Assembly: GCA_030740765.1 (NCBI GenBank)
Contig: JASLWR010000021.1
Coordinates: forward strand, 1-52,749
Source: Thermoplasmatota archaeon
Lineage (GTDB): Archaea; Thermoplasmatota; Penumbrarchaeia; JASLWR01
DNA length: 52,749 nucleotides
Direction: 5' to 3'
Shown one piece after another: positions 24,680 through 35,558 of the stretch. Numbering within the stretch: position 1 is the stretch's first letter; every line of letters begins with the position of its first letter. Made by a program: the position numbers and the translations under genes. Below the pieces are notes generated by a model that made no database searches, was not told the origin of the DNA, and saw only the letters and a list, made by a program, of their open reading frames with translations.

Positions 24680-26107
24680 ATGGATCCGGATGAATTCAGA
24701 CGTTATGGTCATTTATTTGTCGATTGGGTGGCTGACTACCTGGAGGGGATGGAGCGCTATCCGGTATGCTCTCCGGTAAAACCGGGTGATGTTAGGGGTG
24801 GTTTATCTCTTGAGATGCCGGAGAAGGGGGATGCAATGGAAACCATATTCCGTGATTTTCAAGATACGATAATCCCCGGTATTACGCACTGGCAGCACCC
24901 TTCCTGGTTTGCCTATTTTCCAGCTAACAACAGTCCCCCTTCTATTCTTGCTGAATTGTTGACTGCCGGTCTCGGTGCCCAGTGTATGGTATGGAAGACC
25001 TCCCCTGCGGCGGCGGAACTTGAAGAGCTTGTGCTGGAATGGCTTCGGGACATGCTCGGCCTCCCGGTTGGAATGTCGGGCGTTATTCAGGATACCGCTT
25101 CAACTGCAACCCTGGTGGCACTCCTTACAGCAAGGGAAAGGGCCACTGCTTATGAATCCAACAAGAGAGGGATCAAAATTCCGTTACTTGTCTACACCTC
25201 GGAAGAAGCTCATTCCAGCGTGGAAAAAGGGGTAAAGATCGCTGGCTATGGAAAGGATAATATTCGCTACATACCAACCGACAAAGACTATGCTATGATC
25301 CCATCAGAACTGGAAAGAGCTATAATAAAGGATAAAGAACAAGGCAGTTGTCCAGCTTGCGTGGTGGCCACCGTGGGAACAACGTCATCACTGGCCATGG
25401 ACCCTTTGGTCGGGATAGGGAAGATATGTAAGGAACACGGAGTATGGCTTCACGTCGATGCAGCCTTCGCCGGGACGGCAGCCATTCTCCCCGAAAAGAA
25501 ATGGATACTGGACGGTGTTGAATATGTTGATTCATTCGTCTTCAATCCGCACAAATGGATGCTTACCAATTTTGATTGTTCGGCGTACTTCGTTTCCGAT
25601 CCGGCTTCCTTGATCCGGACCTTCGAGATACATCCTGAGTATTTGAGAACGGGTCAGGACGCGGTGGTCAAGAATTTCCGCGATTGGGGTATTCAACTGG
25701 GACGACGGTTCAGGGCTTTGAAGTTATGGTTCGTGCTCCGCTCCTACGGGTTGGAAGGCCTTCAGACGATGGTAAGAGAGCATATTCGATTGGCTCAATA
25801 TTTCAAGGAAAGGGTGGATGAACATGAACTTTTCGAGCTCATGGCCCCGGTGGAGCTAAGCCTAGTCTGTTTTCGCCTTAATAACGGTGGAAACGAGAGC
25901 GACCTGAATCTAATCAATGAAGAGTTCCTGGCCAGGATCAACCAATCGGGCAAGGTTTTCTTGACCCATACAACTCTCAAGGGAAAATACGTCCTGCGAA
26001 TGGCCATTGGCTCAAGGACCACCGGGCAAAAGCAAGTGCGGGAAGCCTGGGAATTGATAGTGACAGCAGCGAAAGAATGGTCCGGGACCGATTATAGTTT
26101 TCCCTAG
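24680..26107 (+). CDS. PLP-dependent aromatic-L-amino-acid decarboxylase family protein
   Basis: 475 residues from the ATG at 24680 (AAGGT six bases upstream); the ATG at 24674 abuts that site. It belongs to the group II PLP decarboxylases that turn tyrosine, DOPA, tryptophan or phenylalanine into amines. Typical features are ITHWQHPSWFAYFPANNS near the substrate pocket, HVDAAFAGTA with the PLP-pyridine aspartate, and FNPHKWMLTNFDCS with the PLP lysine. The length matches the bacterial/eukaryotic DDC type, not the shorter archaeal MfnA (about 370-400). The substrate cannot be assigned. A TATA-like TATTTTAATAG lies about 45 bases upstream. Confidence 0.9.
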   Translation: MDPDEFRRYGHLFVDWVADYLEGMERYPVCSPVKPGDVRGGLSLEMPEKGDAMETIFRDFQDTIIPGITHWQHPSWFAYFPANNSPPSILAELLTAGLGAQCMVWKTSPAAAELEELVLEWLRDMLGLPVGMSGVIQDTASTATLVALLTARERATAYESNKRGIKIPLLVYTSEEAHSSVEKGVKIAGYGKDNIRYIPTDKDYAMIPSELERAIIKDKEQGSCPACVVATVGTTSSLAMDPLVGIGKICKEHGVWLHVDAAFAGTAAILPEKKWILDGVEYVDSFVFNPHKWMLTNFDCSAYFVSDPASLIRTFEIHPEYLRTGQDAVVKNFRDWGIQLGRRFRALKLWFVLRSYGLEGLQTMVREHIRLAQYFKERVDEHELFELMAPVELSLVCFRLNNGGNESDLNLINEEFLARINQSGKVFLTHTTLKGKYVLRMAIGSRTTGQKQVREAWELIVTAAKEWSGTDYSFP

Positions 26108-26237
26108 ATAATGTACGAGATAAAGTCGTCGAAATCATGCCAGGGTCCCTCAGTAACCCCCGACGTGATGAAAATAACGGAAAATTCATTTATATAAAAT
26201 CCCAACGTTCTTCCGATGTCCCGATAACGGTGATCTC

Positions 26238-28154
26238 ATGTTGATAGAAAAAGATGGAATGCCAGGAACCATTTCCTCGCGTAGAGTTTTCTCAGTAAAG
26301 GGAAGGGTATCAATCCGGATTCTCTCATGTGCTATACTTCTGAGCGCTTTATTTCCAATATTTTTTGTTTCGACATCGGGGGATGGCACATCCGACCCAC
26401 CTGCACAGTTGCCAGGTTTACCGGACTCCGGGAAGTTCAACTATGTTACCCTTGAGGACGTGAACATGGACGGCTATCTCGATATAGTGGCCGGTGCAGG
26501 GGGGTATCCCGGCGATTCTCCCGGTGGCTTGTACGTGTATCTCAATAACGAGGGCAAATCCTTTACAGATTCATCTTCGGGGCTCCCCGGACCCGGAAAT
26601 AATTATTTTGGATCCGCTCAAGTGGTTGATGTGGACGGGGATTCCAATCCGGATATTGTGGCAGCCTATGAATCGGAGTGGTCTGAGGGCGAATCTCTTG
26701 GTATCGGCATCTGGCTTGGTAACGGCGGGGCCGGGGGTTCTGTTGACTGGAACGAAGCGATATCTCCCGTCACTACCGGCAGCTACGATTCCGCTTATTG
26801 TGCCGATATCGATGCCGATGGAAATATGGACATTGTGGGAGGCAGCATCAGCGGGCTCCATGCCTGGCTGGGGCAGCATTCCGGCACCACCCTCTCGTGG
26901 GTTGAGACCGACGACGGTCTGCCATCTTCAAATGAATATACCGGAGTCACTCTGGGCGATATAGATGGCGACGGTAATCTGGACATCGTGGTGGGCTCCT
27001 ACGACGGCCGTGGCATATCAGTTTATCTTTACGGTGGAATTGGTTCAATCAAATGGACCGATGGGCATACCGGTACCAACCTAAAGCATTCTGGCAACAC
27101 CTTCGATAACCGTTTGATCGATCTTAACGGAGATTCCAAGCTCGATCTGGTTTCAACAGTTCGTGGTGGGATCCGGGCTTACATAGGTAACAGCAATTCC
27201 GGAATTCGGGCCTCGTGGTGGACCGAGGTCAGTTCAGGCCTTCCAGGCTCGAACGATTACTTCCAGCTGGATGTGAAGGATGTGGACGGTGATGGGAAAC
27301 CGGATCTCTGTTCAAATCTAGAAATATGGTCAAACTCCAGCAGCATGACAGACACAAATAGCTATTCCTGGGAGATGCTGGACCTCGGAATGGAGCTTGC
27401 GAACCCAGTGGGAATCGCCGTTGGAGACCTGAACAACGACGGTCATAATGATGTGGTTGCATGTGGCTGGAATTCGGGTGTCGTTTGCTATATTCTTGAG
27501 GAGGGTTCCGGTACAGAGCCAGTGGATAAATATTACCTAAGGGGATCCGTGGCTGATGAGAAAGATGGCACTGGGATCGATGGAGCAACGGTCGAAACGG
27601 ATTCAAACGGTTATTCCACCACAACGGACGAGAATGGAGATTACGAGCTATACGTGGAGGAAGGTGATTATGAGCTTACTGTGTCCAAAGACGGCTATGA
27701 AGACTCAACAGAAACCGTCTCAGTTTTCGGGGCAGATGTCATTCTCGATTTTCAACTTGTTGAGGAGTCAGACCCGCTCGAAACAGAGTATGAGATCAGC
27801 GGAATTGTCCGGGATCTCGAAACGGGGGGAGCGGTTCGTGACGTCCAAATCGAGGTCCCATCAGAAGGATTGACCACCGCGTCCAATCATCAGGGAAAGT
27901 ATTCATTAACTCTTAAGAACGGCAATTACGTTATAAAGTTCTTATCGGAAGGGTATGAGGATAAATCTGTGGATGTGGAGGTAAACGGAAAGGATATGGC
28001 CCTGGACATATCCCTAACTGCTGTTTCCGGTGATAATGTAGAAGAAACACGAGATTCATTACTACCCTTCACGACAATATCAATAATTGTAGTCGGAGTC
28101 ATACTCTTTGTCATCTTCCTGCTCGTGTTGATATTAAAAAGGCGGAGCAGATAG
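26238..28154 (+). CDS. FG-GAP/VCBS beta-propeller membrane protein
   Basis: 638 residues. A signal helix (about 28-47) is followed by seven FG-GAP/VCBS repeats, each with a calcium-loop pattern such as DVDGDSNPDIV, DIDADGNMDIV, DIDGDGNLDIV and DLNNDGHNDVV, enough for one seven-bladed propeller. Two carboxypeptidase-regulatory-like beta sandwiches follow (YLRGSVADEKDGTGIDGA and YEISGIVRDLETGGAV). One membrane helix (about 616-634) and KRRSR end the chain. It should stand on the outer face, anchored at its C-terminus, in an adhesin- or receptor-like role. GGTGA precedes the ATG, and TTTATATAAAAT lies near 26190. Confidence 0.85.
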   Translation: MLIEKDGMPGTISSRRVFSVKGRVSIRILSCAILLSALFPIFFVSTSGDGTSDPPAQLPGLPDSGKFNYVTLEDVNMDGYLDIVAGAGGYPGDSPGGLYVYLNNEGKSFTDSSSGLPGPGNNYFGSAQVVDVDGDSNPDIVAAYESEWSEGESLGIGIWLGNGGAGGSVDWNEAISPVTTGSYDSAYCADIDADGNMDIVGGSISGLHAWLGQHSGTTLSWVETDDGLPSSNEYTGVTLGDIDGDGNLDIVVGSYDGRGISVYLYGGIGSIKWTDGHTGTNLKHSGNTFDNRLIDLNGDSKLDLVSTVRGGIRAYIGNSNSGIRASWWTEVSSGLPGSNDYFQLDVKDVDGDGKPDLCSNLEIWSNSSSMTDTNSYSWEMLDLGMELANPVGIAVGDLNNDGHNDVVACGWNSGVVCYILEEGSGTEPVDKYYLRGSVADEKDGTGIDGATVETDSNGYSTTTDENGDYELYVEEGDYELTVSKDGYEDSTETVSVFGADVILDFQLVEESDPLETEYEISGIVRDLETGGAVRDVQIEVPSEGLTTASNHQGKYSLTLKNGNYVIKFLSEGYEDKSVDVEVNGKDMALDISLTAVSGDNVEETRDSLLPFTTISIIVVGVILFVIFLLVLILKRRSR

Positions 28155-28221
28155 AGCGAAGTATAATAATTATTTCTTGTTGAACTTATTCTATCGGGAG
28201 CATGTGCTCAAGTGGTCGATT

Positions 28222-29541
<1,320 letters not shown>

Positions 29542-29692
29542 TTATCTGCCCGGAAAGAAGTCCATCCACTTCAATGTTTTGGAAGTAATTTCATTGCGCT
29601 GTACGGATGCTTATAAATTTGAATACTGATGGAAAGTTTTATCAAATACATAAACCCATTTCATATTATTCTGTTTCCATAGGGTGTTCAAT

Positions 29693-32203
29693 ATGATAAT
29701 ATTCAAAAATGACCGAAGTAAAGGTGTTGTATATGCAACTATGACAGCGATCCTATTGATTTCAATGTTGATTCCATTCCATTCCGCTTCCCCCTCACAA
29801 GAAGGGACTCGGGCGACGATTACCTGGAAAGGTGATGTTTATCTGGACAGCAGTTACAACATTCCCAATGGGACCTTACTGATTATCGAGGCGAACACTT
29901 CGGTGACCCTCGAATGGGGGATCGATATATGGGTGCACGGAACCATATTGGTTAACGGGACCCTTGCGGAACCTGTAACCTTCAGACGGGCCACCGTCGA
30001 GGATCCCTGGGGTTCCATACACATATATTCGGACAGCTCGAACAGTCACATCAACTACGCCCATATCTACGGAAGCGAGTACGGAGTTAGAGGGGATGGG
30101 GGCCGTTTTGTCATTGAAAATTCATTGACGTATAACTGCAAGTACGGTATAGGAGCCATAGGGAACAGTCACATTACCATTAGAAATTCCCTTATCAATA
30201 ATTCCTGGTATCACAGTTTATTTGGGCAAGCCTCCACGGTGATCTTCAACGATACGATCATAGGTGCAGCCGGGGTACCGAGTATGTACCTGACCGGGAA
30301 AAGCGGCATCGGATGTACCATCATATACATAAACGGCAGCTATGACTTCAATACCCTCGATATTCAGGACGCTCAAACCGAAGTATATCGTTGCTGGCCC
30401 GTGGATGTGAAAGTCGAGAACCTGCTAGGGGAGCCGATCCCGGGAGCAAAGGTCACATTCGAGAGAAATAACCTTTACAAGGAATACCAGGGAAATACGA
30501 ATGAGAGGGGCAGGGTTAATGATATAGTTCTGACACAAATGATGTACAAGAAGGTCGGGCCCACCACATTCAATCCTTTCAAGCTCACTGTTGAGAAAGA
30601 GGGGTACGGGGATAATGTCACCACATGGAACATTATATCACCGAAATTTATAAAATTGACAATGGAACCCAGTAACGACGGCCCGGAGCTGGAGAATAAC
30701 ATAGGCAATTTCACAACATTCCAGAACTCCCCCGATAAACGCCTTGTGGACCTTCGGGAGTTCTTCAAAGACGACACTACTCCCGATGATGAACTGAACT
30801 TCATCATAATCTACAGTTCTCACCCGGATGACGTCTGTTTTTCGATAAACGATTCCTATTTTCTCACAATTAATACGACCTGTAATAAATTGTTCAATGG
30901 GATTGCCAGCACGAAGGTCAGGGCAACCGATTCAGAGGGGGGATCCTCTCTCAGCAACAAGATATACGTCACTGTAATAAAGGTTCCTCTACCGCCTGAG
31001 ATAGATGATTTTCCCGATCTTGTAGTTGAAGAGGATTCTTCTTTGTTGGCCGCCCTATACCTCTATGACTATATCGATGATCCAGATACGAATTACGAAT
31101 ACCTCTCCATATTCATATCATCAAACGGACACGGTGATAACGTCAATGTGGAATGCGTGGGCGATGTACTCAGAATAATTCCCACCGCCGATTATTTCGG
31201 AAATGCCCAGGTGGAGATAACTGCCAATGACGGTAATTTTACACAGAGCGATTGGTTCTATGTCAATGTGACCCCGAAAAATGACTTGCCAAAGTTGTCG
31301 CTTAGTTCACCTAAGTACGGAGATCAGGTTCTGCCGAACGTGACGCTCGAAGGGATTGCGACGGATAAGGATGGTGATGAACTGTCTCTGATAATCAAAT
31401 TCGAAGGTAGAGAACAGAAATACTCCATATTAACTAATTTCGCAGTTGAATTGGACCTGACTGATTATATGGGAAAGGAAATTTTTTTATACATCAAAGT
31501 CAACGATGGAACGGAGAACTCCACTCCTGCGGAGCAATTGAAACTGACCGTGATCGACATTCAAGGTTTTGATACTGATGGTGACGGTCTACCAGATGAT
31601 GTGGACGATGATGACGATGATGATGGAGTGCCGGACCTCACCGACGACTTTCCCAAAGACCCGGCAGCAAGTGAGGATACCGATAGAGATGGTTATCCTG
31701 ACGGATGGAACCTGGGTCAGAGTGAATCAAATTCCACCACGGGTCTTAAATTGGATATGTTTCCGTACCAATCCTCCGAGTGGGTCGATTCTGACGGCGA
31801 CGGAGTGGGTGATAACACCGATGATTTCCCGGACGACCCCGCCGCATCCGTGGATTCGGACAATGACGGATACCCTGATGAATGGAATTTTGGTTTTACA
31901 GCGGAGGATTCCGTCAAGTTCCTGCACATCGATGCATTTCCCCATGACCCGGCAGCTTCCGTGGATCGCGATGGTGATGGGCATCCCGACGGGTGGCACC
32001 CGGGAATGAACGAAAATTCCAGTACAACGGGATTGACACTTGACCTTTATCCTGATGATCCAATAAAATACACGGATGACATTATTTCGTCAGGGGGAAA
32101 CGGTACCACGAGGATCGATGAAGATACTCCTGGATTTGGTGTGATATCAGTTGTAGCTTTCATTCTGATTATGATAATCGTCAAGAGAAGACGAATTTCA
32201 TAG
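29693..32203 (+). CDS. Surface protein: beta-helix, Ca-binding repeats, PGF-CTERM-like tail
   Basis: 836 residues from the ATG at 29693 (GGTG seven bases upstream). A signal peptide (about 1-33) is followed by a right-handed beta-helix region (45-220). A carboxypeptidase-like module comes next (DVKVENLLGEPIPGAKV), then cadherin-like segments (ADYFGNAQVEITANDG). About five aspartate-rich calcium repeats of thrombospondin-3 type follow (DTDGDGLPDDVDDDDDDD, DRDGDGHPDGWH). The C-terminus is TPGFGVISVVAFILIMI plus a KRRR cluster, the layout of a PGF-CTERM signal cut by archaeosortase A and replaced by a lipid anchor. Nearby surface proteins lack the PGF motif. Confidence 0.82.
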   Translation: MIIFKNDRSKGVVYATMTAILLISMLIPFHSASPSQEGTRATITWKGDVYLDSSYNIPNGTLLIIEANTSVTLEWGIDIWVHGTILVNGTLAEPVTFRRATVEDPWGSIHIYSDSSNSHINYAHIYGSEYGVRGDGGRFVIENSLTYNCKYGIGAIGNSHITIRNSLINNSWYHSLFGQASTVIFNDTIIGAAGVPSMYLTGKSGIGCTIIYINGSYDFNTLDIQDAQTEVYRCWPVDVKVENLLGEPIPGAKVTFERNNLYKEYQGNTNERGRVNDIVLTQMMYKKVGPTTFNPFKLTVEKEGYGDNVTTWNIISPKFIKLTMEPSNDGPELENNIGNFTTFQNSPDKRLVDLREFFKDDTTPDDELNFIIIYSSHPDDVCFSINDSYFLTINTTCNKLFNGIASTKVRATDSEGGSSLSNKIYVTVIKVPLPPEIDDFPDLVVEEDSSLLAALYLYDYIDDPDTNYEYLSIFISSNGHGDNVNVECVGDVLRIIPTADYFGNAQVEITANDGNFTQSDWFYVNVTPKNDLPKLSLSSPKYGDQVLPNVTLEGIATDKDGDELSLIIKFEGREQKYSILTNFAVELDLTDYMGKEIFLYIKVNDGTENSTPAEQLKLTVIDIQGFDTDGDGLPDDVDDDDDDDGVPDLTDDFPKDPAASEDTDRDGYPDGWNLGQSESNSTTGLKLDMFPYQSSEWVDSDGDGVGDNTDDFPDDPAASVDSDNDGYPDEWNFGFTAEDSVKFLHIDAFPHDPAASVDRDGDGHPDGWHPGMNENSSTTGLTLDLYPDDPIKYTDDIISSGGNGTTRIDEDTPGFGVISVVAFILIMIIVKRRRIS

Positions 32204-32237
32204 GATGCCTAAAACCTTTGCAGACGATGCGGGGATA

Positions 32238-33428
32238 TCAGATTATTTTAAGCTCTTTGCCTGCTGTCTCGAAGGCGTTCAATGCCTCATCCAGATCTTC
32301 TTTTGTGAGCCCGGCGTTCATCATTGTCCTGATCCTCGCTTTATCCCGCGCTACCATTGGGAATACGATCGGGAGGGCAAACACACCCATATCCGCGCAT
32401 CTCCTGGAGAGGCCCTTGGCCTTGTGGGATTCGCCGCACATAATAGGGGTGATGGGAGTCTCCGATTCACCGGTATCGAATCCCATGCTGTCGAGTTCCT
32501 TTTTGAAGTACTTCGTGTTCTCCCACAGTCTCTCCCAGTGTTCCGGTTCCTCGGAAAGTACTTCAACTGCCGCTAATTGCGCGGCGGCAACCTGGGGGGG
32601 ATGAGAGCCCGAAAGAAGCCAGGTCCTTGACTTGTTATAGGCGAAATTTACGAGATCCTGGCTTCCCGCCACCAACCCTCCGACAACACCGAATGCCTTG
32701 GAGAATGTTCCCATCTCAACGTCTACCTTATCCTCCACGCCGAAATGATGGCCGATACCCTTACCGTGGTGACCGAGAACGCCTTCGCCGTGAGCATCGT
32801 CCACGTAGGTCATAGCCCCGTAATCCATGGCGAGCTTGCATATCTGGTCCATGGGTGCTATGTCTCCGTCCATCGAGAATACCCCATCGCTTATCACAAG
32901 TATTCGCCTCTTCCCTTCCCGGTCCGCCTTTTTCAATACGTCCTCCAGCTCACCCATGTCCTTGTGCTTGAATACTCCTCGGGCGGCATGGGAAAGTCTC
33001 ACGCCGTCTATTATCGATCCGTGATTCAACGCATCTGAGATGATGATGTCCTCCCTCCCGGGAGCCAGCTGGGGGATGAGTCCCGCGTTCACCGCAAATC
33101 CGGTCTGATATATGAGGGAAGCCTCCCTGTCCTTGAATTCGGCCAATTTCCTTTCCGCCTCAAAATGAATATCCATATTTCCCGCAATGGCCCTAACAGA
33201 ACCGGACCCCGCACCATGAGTGTCCAGTATGTCCCTTGCGGCCCCAATGATCCTGGGATGATTGCTCAAATTCAGATAATTGTTCGAACATAGCATTATC
33301 ATATTTTTACCGTCAACATTGCATCGGGGGGTCGAGCCACCCTGCAGTATTCGCAGGTCCCAGTTGAATCCCTTATCAACAAGTTCCTGGTACTCCTCTT
33401 TTAAAAACGCTGTTGGATGTCTTTCCAT
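32238..33428 (-). CDS. kbl: Glycine C-acetyltransferase (2-amino-3-ketobutyrate CoA ligase)
   Basis: 396 residues, a PLP enzyme of the alpha-oxoamine synthase family. It cleaves 2-amino-3-ketobutyrate with CoA to glycine and acetyl-CoA. Features are MIMLCSNNYLNLSNHPRI, DALNHGSIIDGVRLSHA, the PLP-binding DDAHGEGVLG, and the Schiff-base lysine in GTFSKAFGVVGG. The partner dehydrogenase gene lies 22 bases upstream on the same strand, which favours KBL over BioF or ALA synthase. AGGAGAG precedes the ATG. Confidence 0.93.
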   Translation of the reverse strand: MERHPTAFLKEEYQELVDKGFNWDLRILQGGSTPRCNVDGKNMIMLCSNNYLNLSNHPRIIGAARDILDTHGAGSGSVRAIAGNMDIHFEAERKLAEFKDREASLIYQTGFAVNAGLIPQLAPGREDIIISDALNHGSIIDGVRLSHAARGVFKHKDMGELEDVLKKADREGKRRILVISDGVFSMDGDIAPMDQICKLAMDYGAMTYVDDAHGEGVLGHHGKGIGHHFGVEDKVDVEMGTFSKAFGVVGGLVAGSQDLVNFAYNKSRTWLLSGSHPPQVAAAQLAAVEVLSEEPEHWERLWENTKYFKKELDSMGFDTGESETPITPIMCGESHKAKGLSRRCADMGVFALPIVFPMVARDKARIRTMMNAGLTKEDLDEALNAFETAGKELKII

Positions 33429-33450
33429 ATCGATTCTCTCCTTCTAGGTC

Positions 33451-34416
33451 TCATTCGGCTAGTTTGATCCTCAGGTTGTAAAGCATATCTTCGGTCATGG
33501 CCGGAAGATCGTATTGGGGGACCCAACCCCACTCGTTCCTTGCAGCGGAATCGTCCACGGATTTCGGCCACGAATCCGCTATCGCCTGTCGAAAATCTGG
33601 CTCGTAGCTACATTCGAATTCCGGAATAAATTCTTTTATCGAAGCTGCCAGTTCTCTTGCGGAAAAGCTCATCGCCCCGACATTGAAATCGGAATGATGA
33701 ACAAGATTCTCAAGTGGCGCTTCCATTATATCTATCGTGGCCTTGATACAATCTGGCATATACATCATAGGTAGCATGGTTTCCGGTCCGACGAAACAAG
33801 TATATCGTCCGTGCTTTATTGCCTCGTAATATATGGCTACCGCGTAATCGGTGGTGCCGCCCCCCGGCAGTGTCTTGTAGCTGATAATACCAGGATATCT
33901 AAGCCCCCTTACGTCGACTCCGAACCTGTTGAAGTAGTAGTCACAGAGTAGTTCACCAGCCACTTTCGTGACCCCGTACATTGTTCTGGGCCGCAGAACC
34001 GTTTCTTGGGGAGTATTGTCTCTCGGGGTCTCTGGTCCGAATGCCGCTATGGAGCTGGGTCCAAATATCCTCAGTTCTCTTTCTCGGGCGATCTCGAGGA
34101 TATTGTACAATCCATTCATATTCACTCTATAGGCTAGTTGCGGATTTTTCTCACCTACAGCGGAGAGTATGGCCGCCATATGGAATATCGTATCGACCTC
34201 GTATTCGTCAACTATAATGTTCAGTTTATCCCTGTCGGTGATGTCACACCAAACAAATGGGCCACTGTTCAGCAGTTCTTCGGAGGGTTTTGTCCTTCTT
34301 CCCATGGCAACGACATTATCACTACCATACCTGTTTCTGAGTTCTTCGGTAAGTTCGGAACCGATCTGACCTACGGAACCAGTCACCAGAATTTTTTCAA
34401 TTTTCCGATCGGACAT
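33451..34416 (-). CDS. tdh: L-threonine 3-dehydrogenase, SDR type
   Basis: 321 residues from the ATG at 34416, six bases after GGGGG; upstream in-frame ATGs lack a ribosome site. It is an extended SDR with ILVTGSVGQIGSEL at the N-terminus, IFHMAAILSAVGEKNP, FGPSSIAAFGP, the catalytic YGVTKVAGE and LRYPGIIS. This pattern marks the epimerase-like threonine dehydrogenases that oxidise threonine to 2-amino-3-ketobutyrate with NAD+. Together with kbl it gives threonine to glycine plus acetyl-CoA as a two-gene operon. Confidence 0.92.
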   Translation of the reverse strand: MSDRKIEKILVTGSVGQIGSELTEELRNRYGSDNVVAMGRRTKPSEELLNSGPFVWCDITDRDKLNIIVDEYEVDTIFHMAAILSAVGEKNPQLAYRVNMNGLYNILEIARERELRIFGPSSIAAFGPETPRDNTPQETVLRPRTMYGVTKVAGELLCDYYFNRFGVDVRGLRYPGIISYKTLPGGGTTDYAVAIYYEAIKHGRYTCFVGPETMLPMMYMPDCIKATIDIMEAPLENLVHHSDFNVGAMSFSARELAASIKEFIPEFECSYEPDFRQAIADSWPKSVDDSAARNEWGWVPQYDLPAMTEDMLYNLRIKLAE

Positions 34417-34716
34417 GTAATCCCCCATTCTATCCGTTCTAACGTTCTCGTTCATGTTGGCAATTTCTTTGCCTTGTTGTATTATTCTTGTTAATAATAA
34501 ACATTTTGGGTCCCTTCACGGATAATCGGATTGAAAACCGCCGGGTGACATGTTCTCTATACTATAAATTACATTTTCATGGGTAAATTAGTTCCCATTT
34601 CATTACATTTATCCGGGTTCCAAGGCTTACACAACCGTGTTTTGCAAAGTGTTATTTACCCCGAAATACTTCACCTTACTTTAATTAAATGGATCGCCAG
34701 TTCAAGAGGATATGGA

Positions 34717-35417
34717 ATGACGAATACTATAGGCATTCGCAGAGAAGATAAAAGTATTTGGGAAAAGAGAGTACCTCTGGTGCCACATGATGTGAAGAAT
34801 TTGATCAAAAAGCACGGTATCTCTTTTATAGTCCAGCCGGCAACAAATAGAGCATACTTGGATGGGGAATACGCAAGTATAGGGACAGAAATTGATGAGA
34901 TCCTCTCAGAGTGTCCAATAGTGCTGGGAGTAAAGGAGTTTCCGAGTGATTTTTTCAGGAAAGGGGGTGCATATTTCTTTTTTCCCCACACCATAAAGGG
35001 TCAGCGATGGAACATGCCCATGCTAAAAAGATTAGTGGAGTTAGACGGTACCCTTATCGATTATGAGCTTGTTAAGGATAGAGACAACCGAAGATGCATT
35101 GGTGGAAATGATCATGGCAGGCGAGGAGGGTGATGTGGATATGTGCGTTCTGTTCCACGAGTTCACAGCTGAGTTTCCAGATGGACACTGGGAATATATT
35201 ACGTCCACCTTGATCGATTACGGCATACCGAACGGGGATACGGCCATAGCAAGGACGGTAGCGCTGCCTGCAGCAATAGGAGCAAGGATTCCTAGAAGGG
35301 CAAATATCTCTCACAGGTGTTCGCATACCTGTGGAGTCTGGGATATACGAGCCTATTCTCGATGAGTTGGAAATGACTGGGATAAAGGTCATCGAGAGGA
35401 CCGAGATGTTGGAGTAG
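34717..35417 (+). pseudogene. Remnant of bifunctional lysine-ketoglutarate reductase/saccharopine dehydrogenase
   Basis: The first 125 codons (from the ATG at 34717, GAGGA six bases upstream) match the start of the AASS-like lysine-degradation enzyme: IGIRREDKSIWEKRVPL, ILVGVKEF-type VLGVKEFPSDFF, FFFPHTIKGQRWNMP and LIDYELV. After DRDNRR the frame shifts into the extreme C-terminus of the same enzyme: DALVEM, DYGIPNGDTAIARTVALPAA, and, after one extra base near 35291, GQISLTGVRIPV and YEPILDELEMTGIKVIERTE. The middle, several hundred residues, is missing. The junction holds 41 bases identical to the S3 gene. It cannot make an active enzyme. Confidence 0.82.
35087..35127 (+). repeat. 41-nt segment identical to 7604-7644
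   Basis: This copy lies at the junction of the lysine-catabolism remnant. The residues it encodes (EDALVEMIMAGEE, then GDVDM) occupy the place where saccharopine dehydrogenases have a DAL helix and an ERDM strand, so they may be native here. That would make the S3 tail the recipient. The opposite direction cannot be excluded. Confidence 0.8.
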
Positions 35418-35558
35418 GATGAGGCCACTTTCGCAGTAAGTAATTAAGTAGACAAGAAATTAGAGCCCTCAATTCAAGACATGTATCAATATTTATATAT
35501 ACGAGTATGATGTTAAATATTTCGACCTATTCTAGACTGTGATAAATCGGTGATTCAA

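Noticed and set aside
34579..34716. Upstream extension of the lysine-catabolism remnant
   Set aside because: Family similarity begins exactly at the ATG at 34717, which has a ribosome site; the upstream codons are intergenic.
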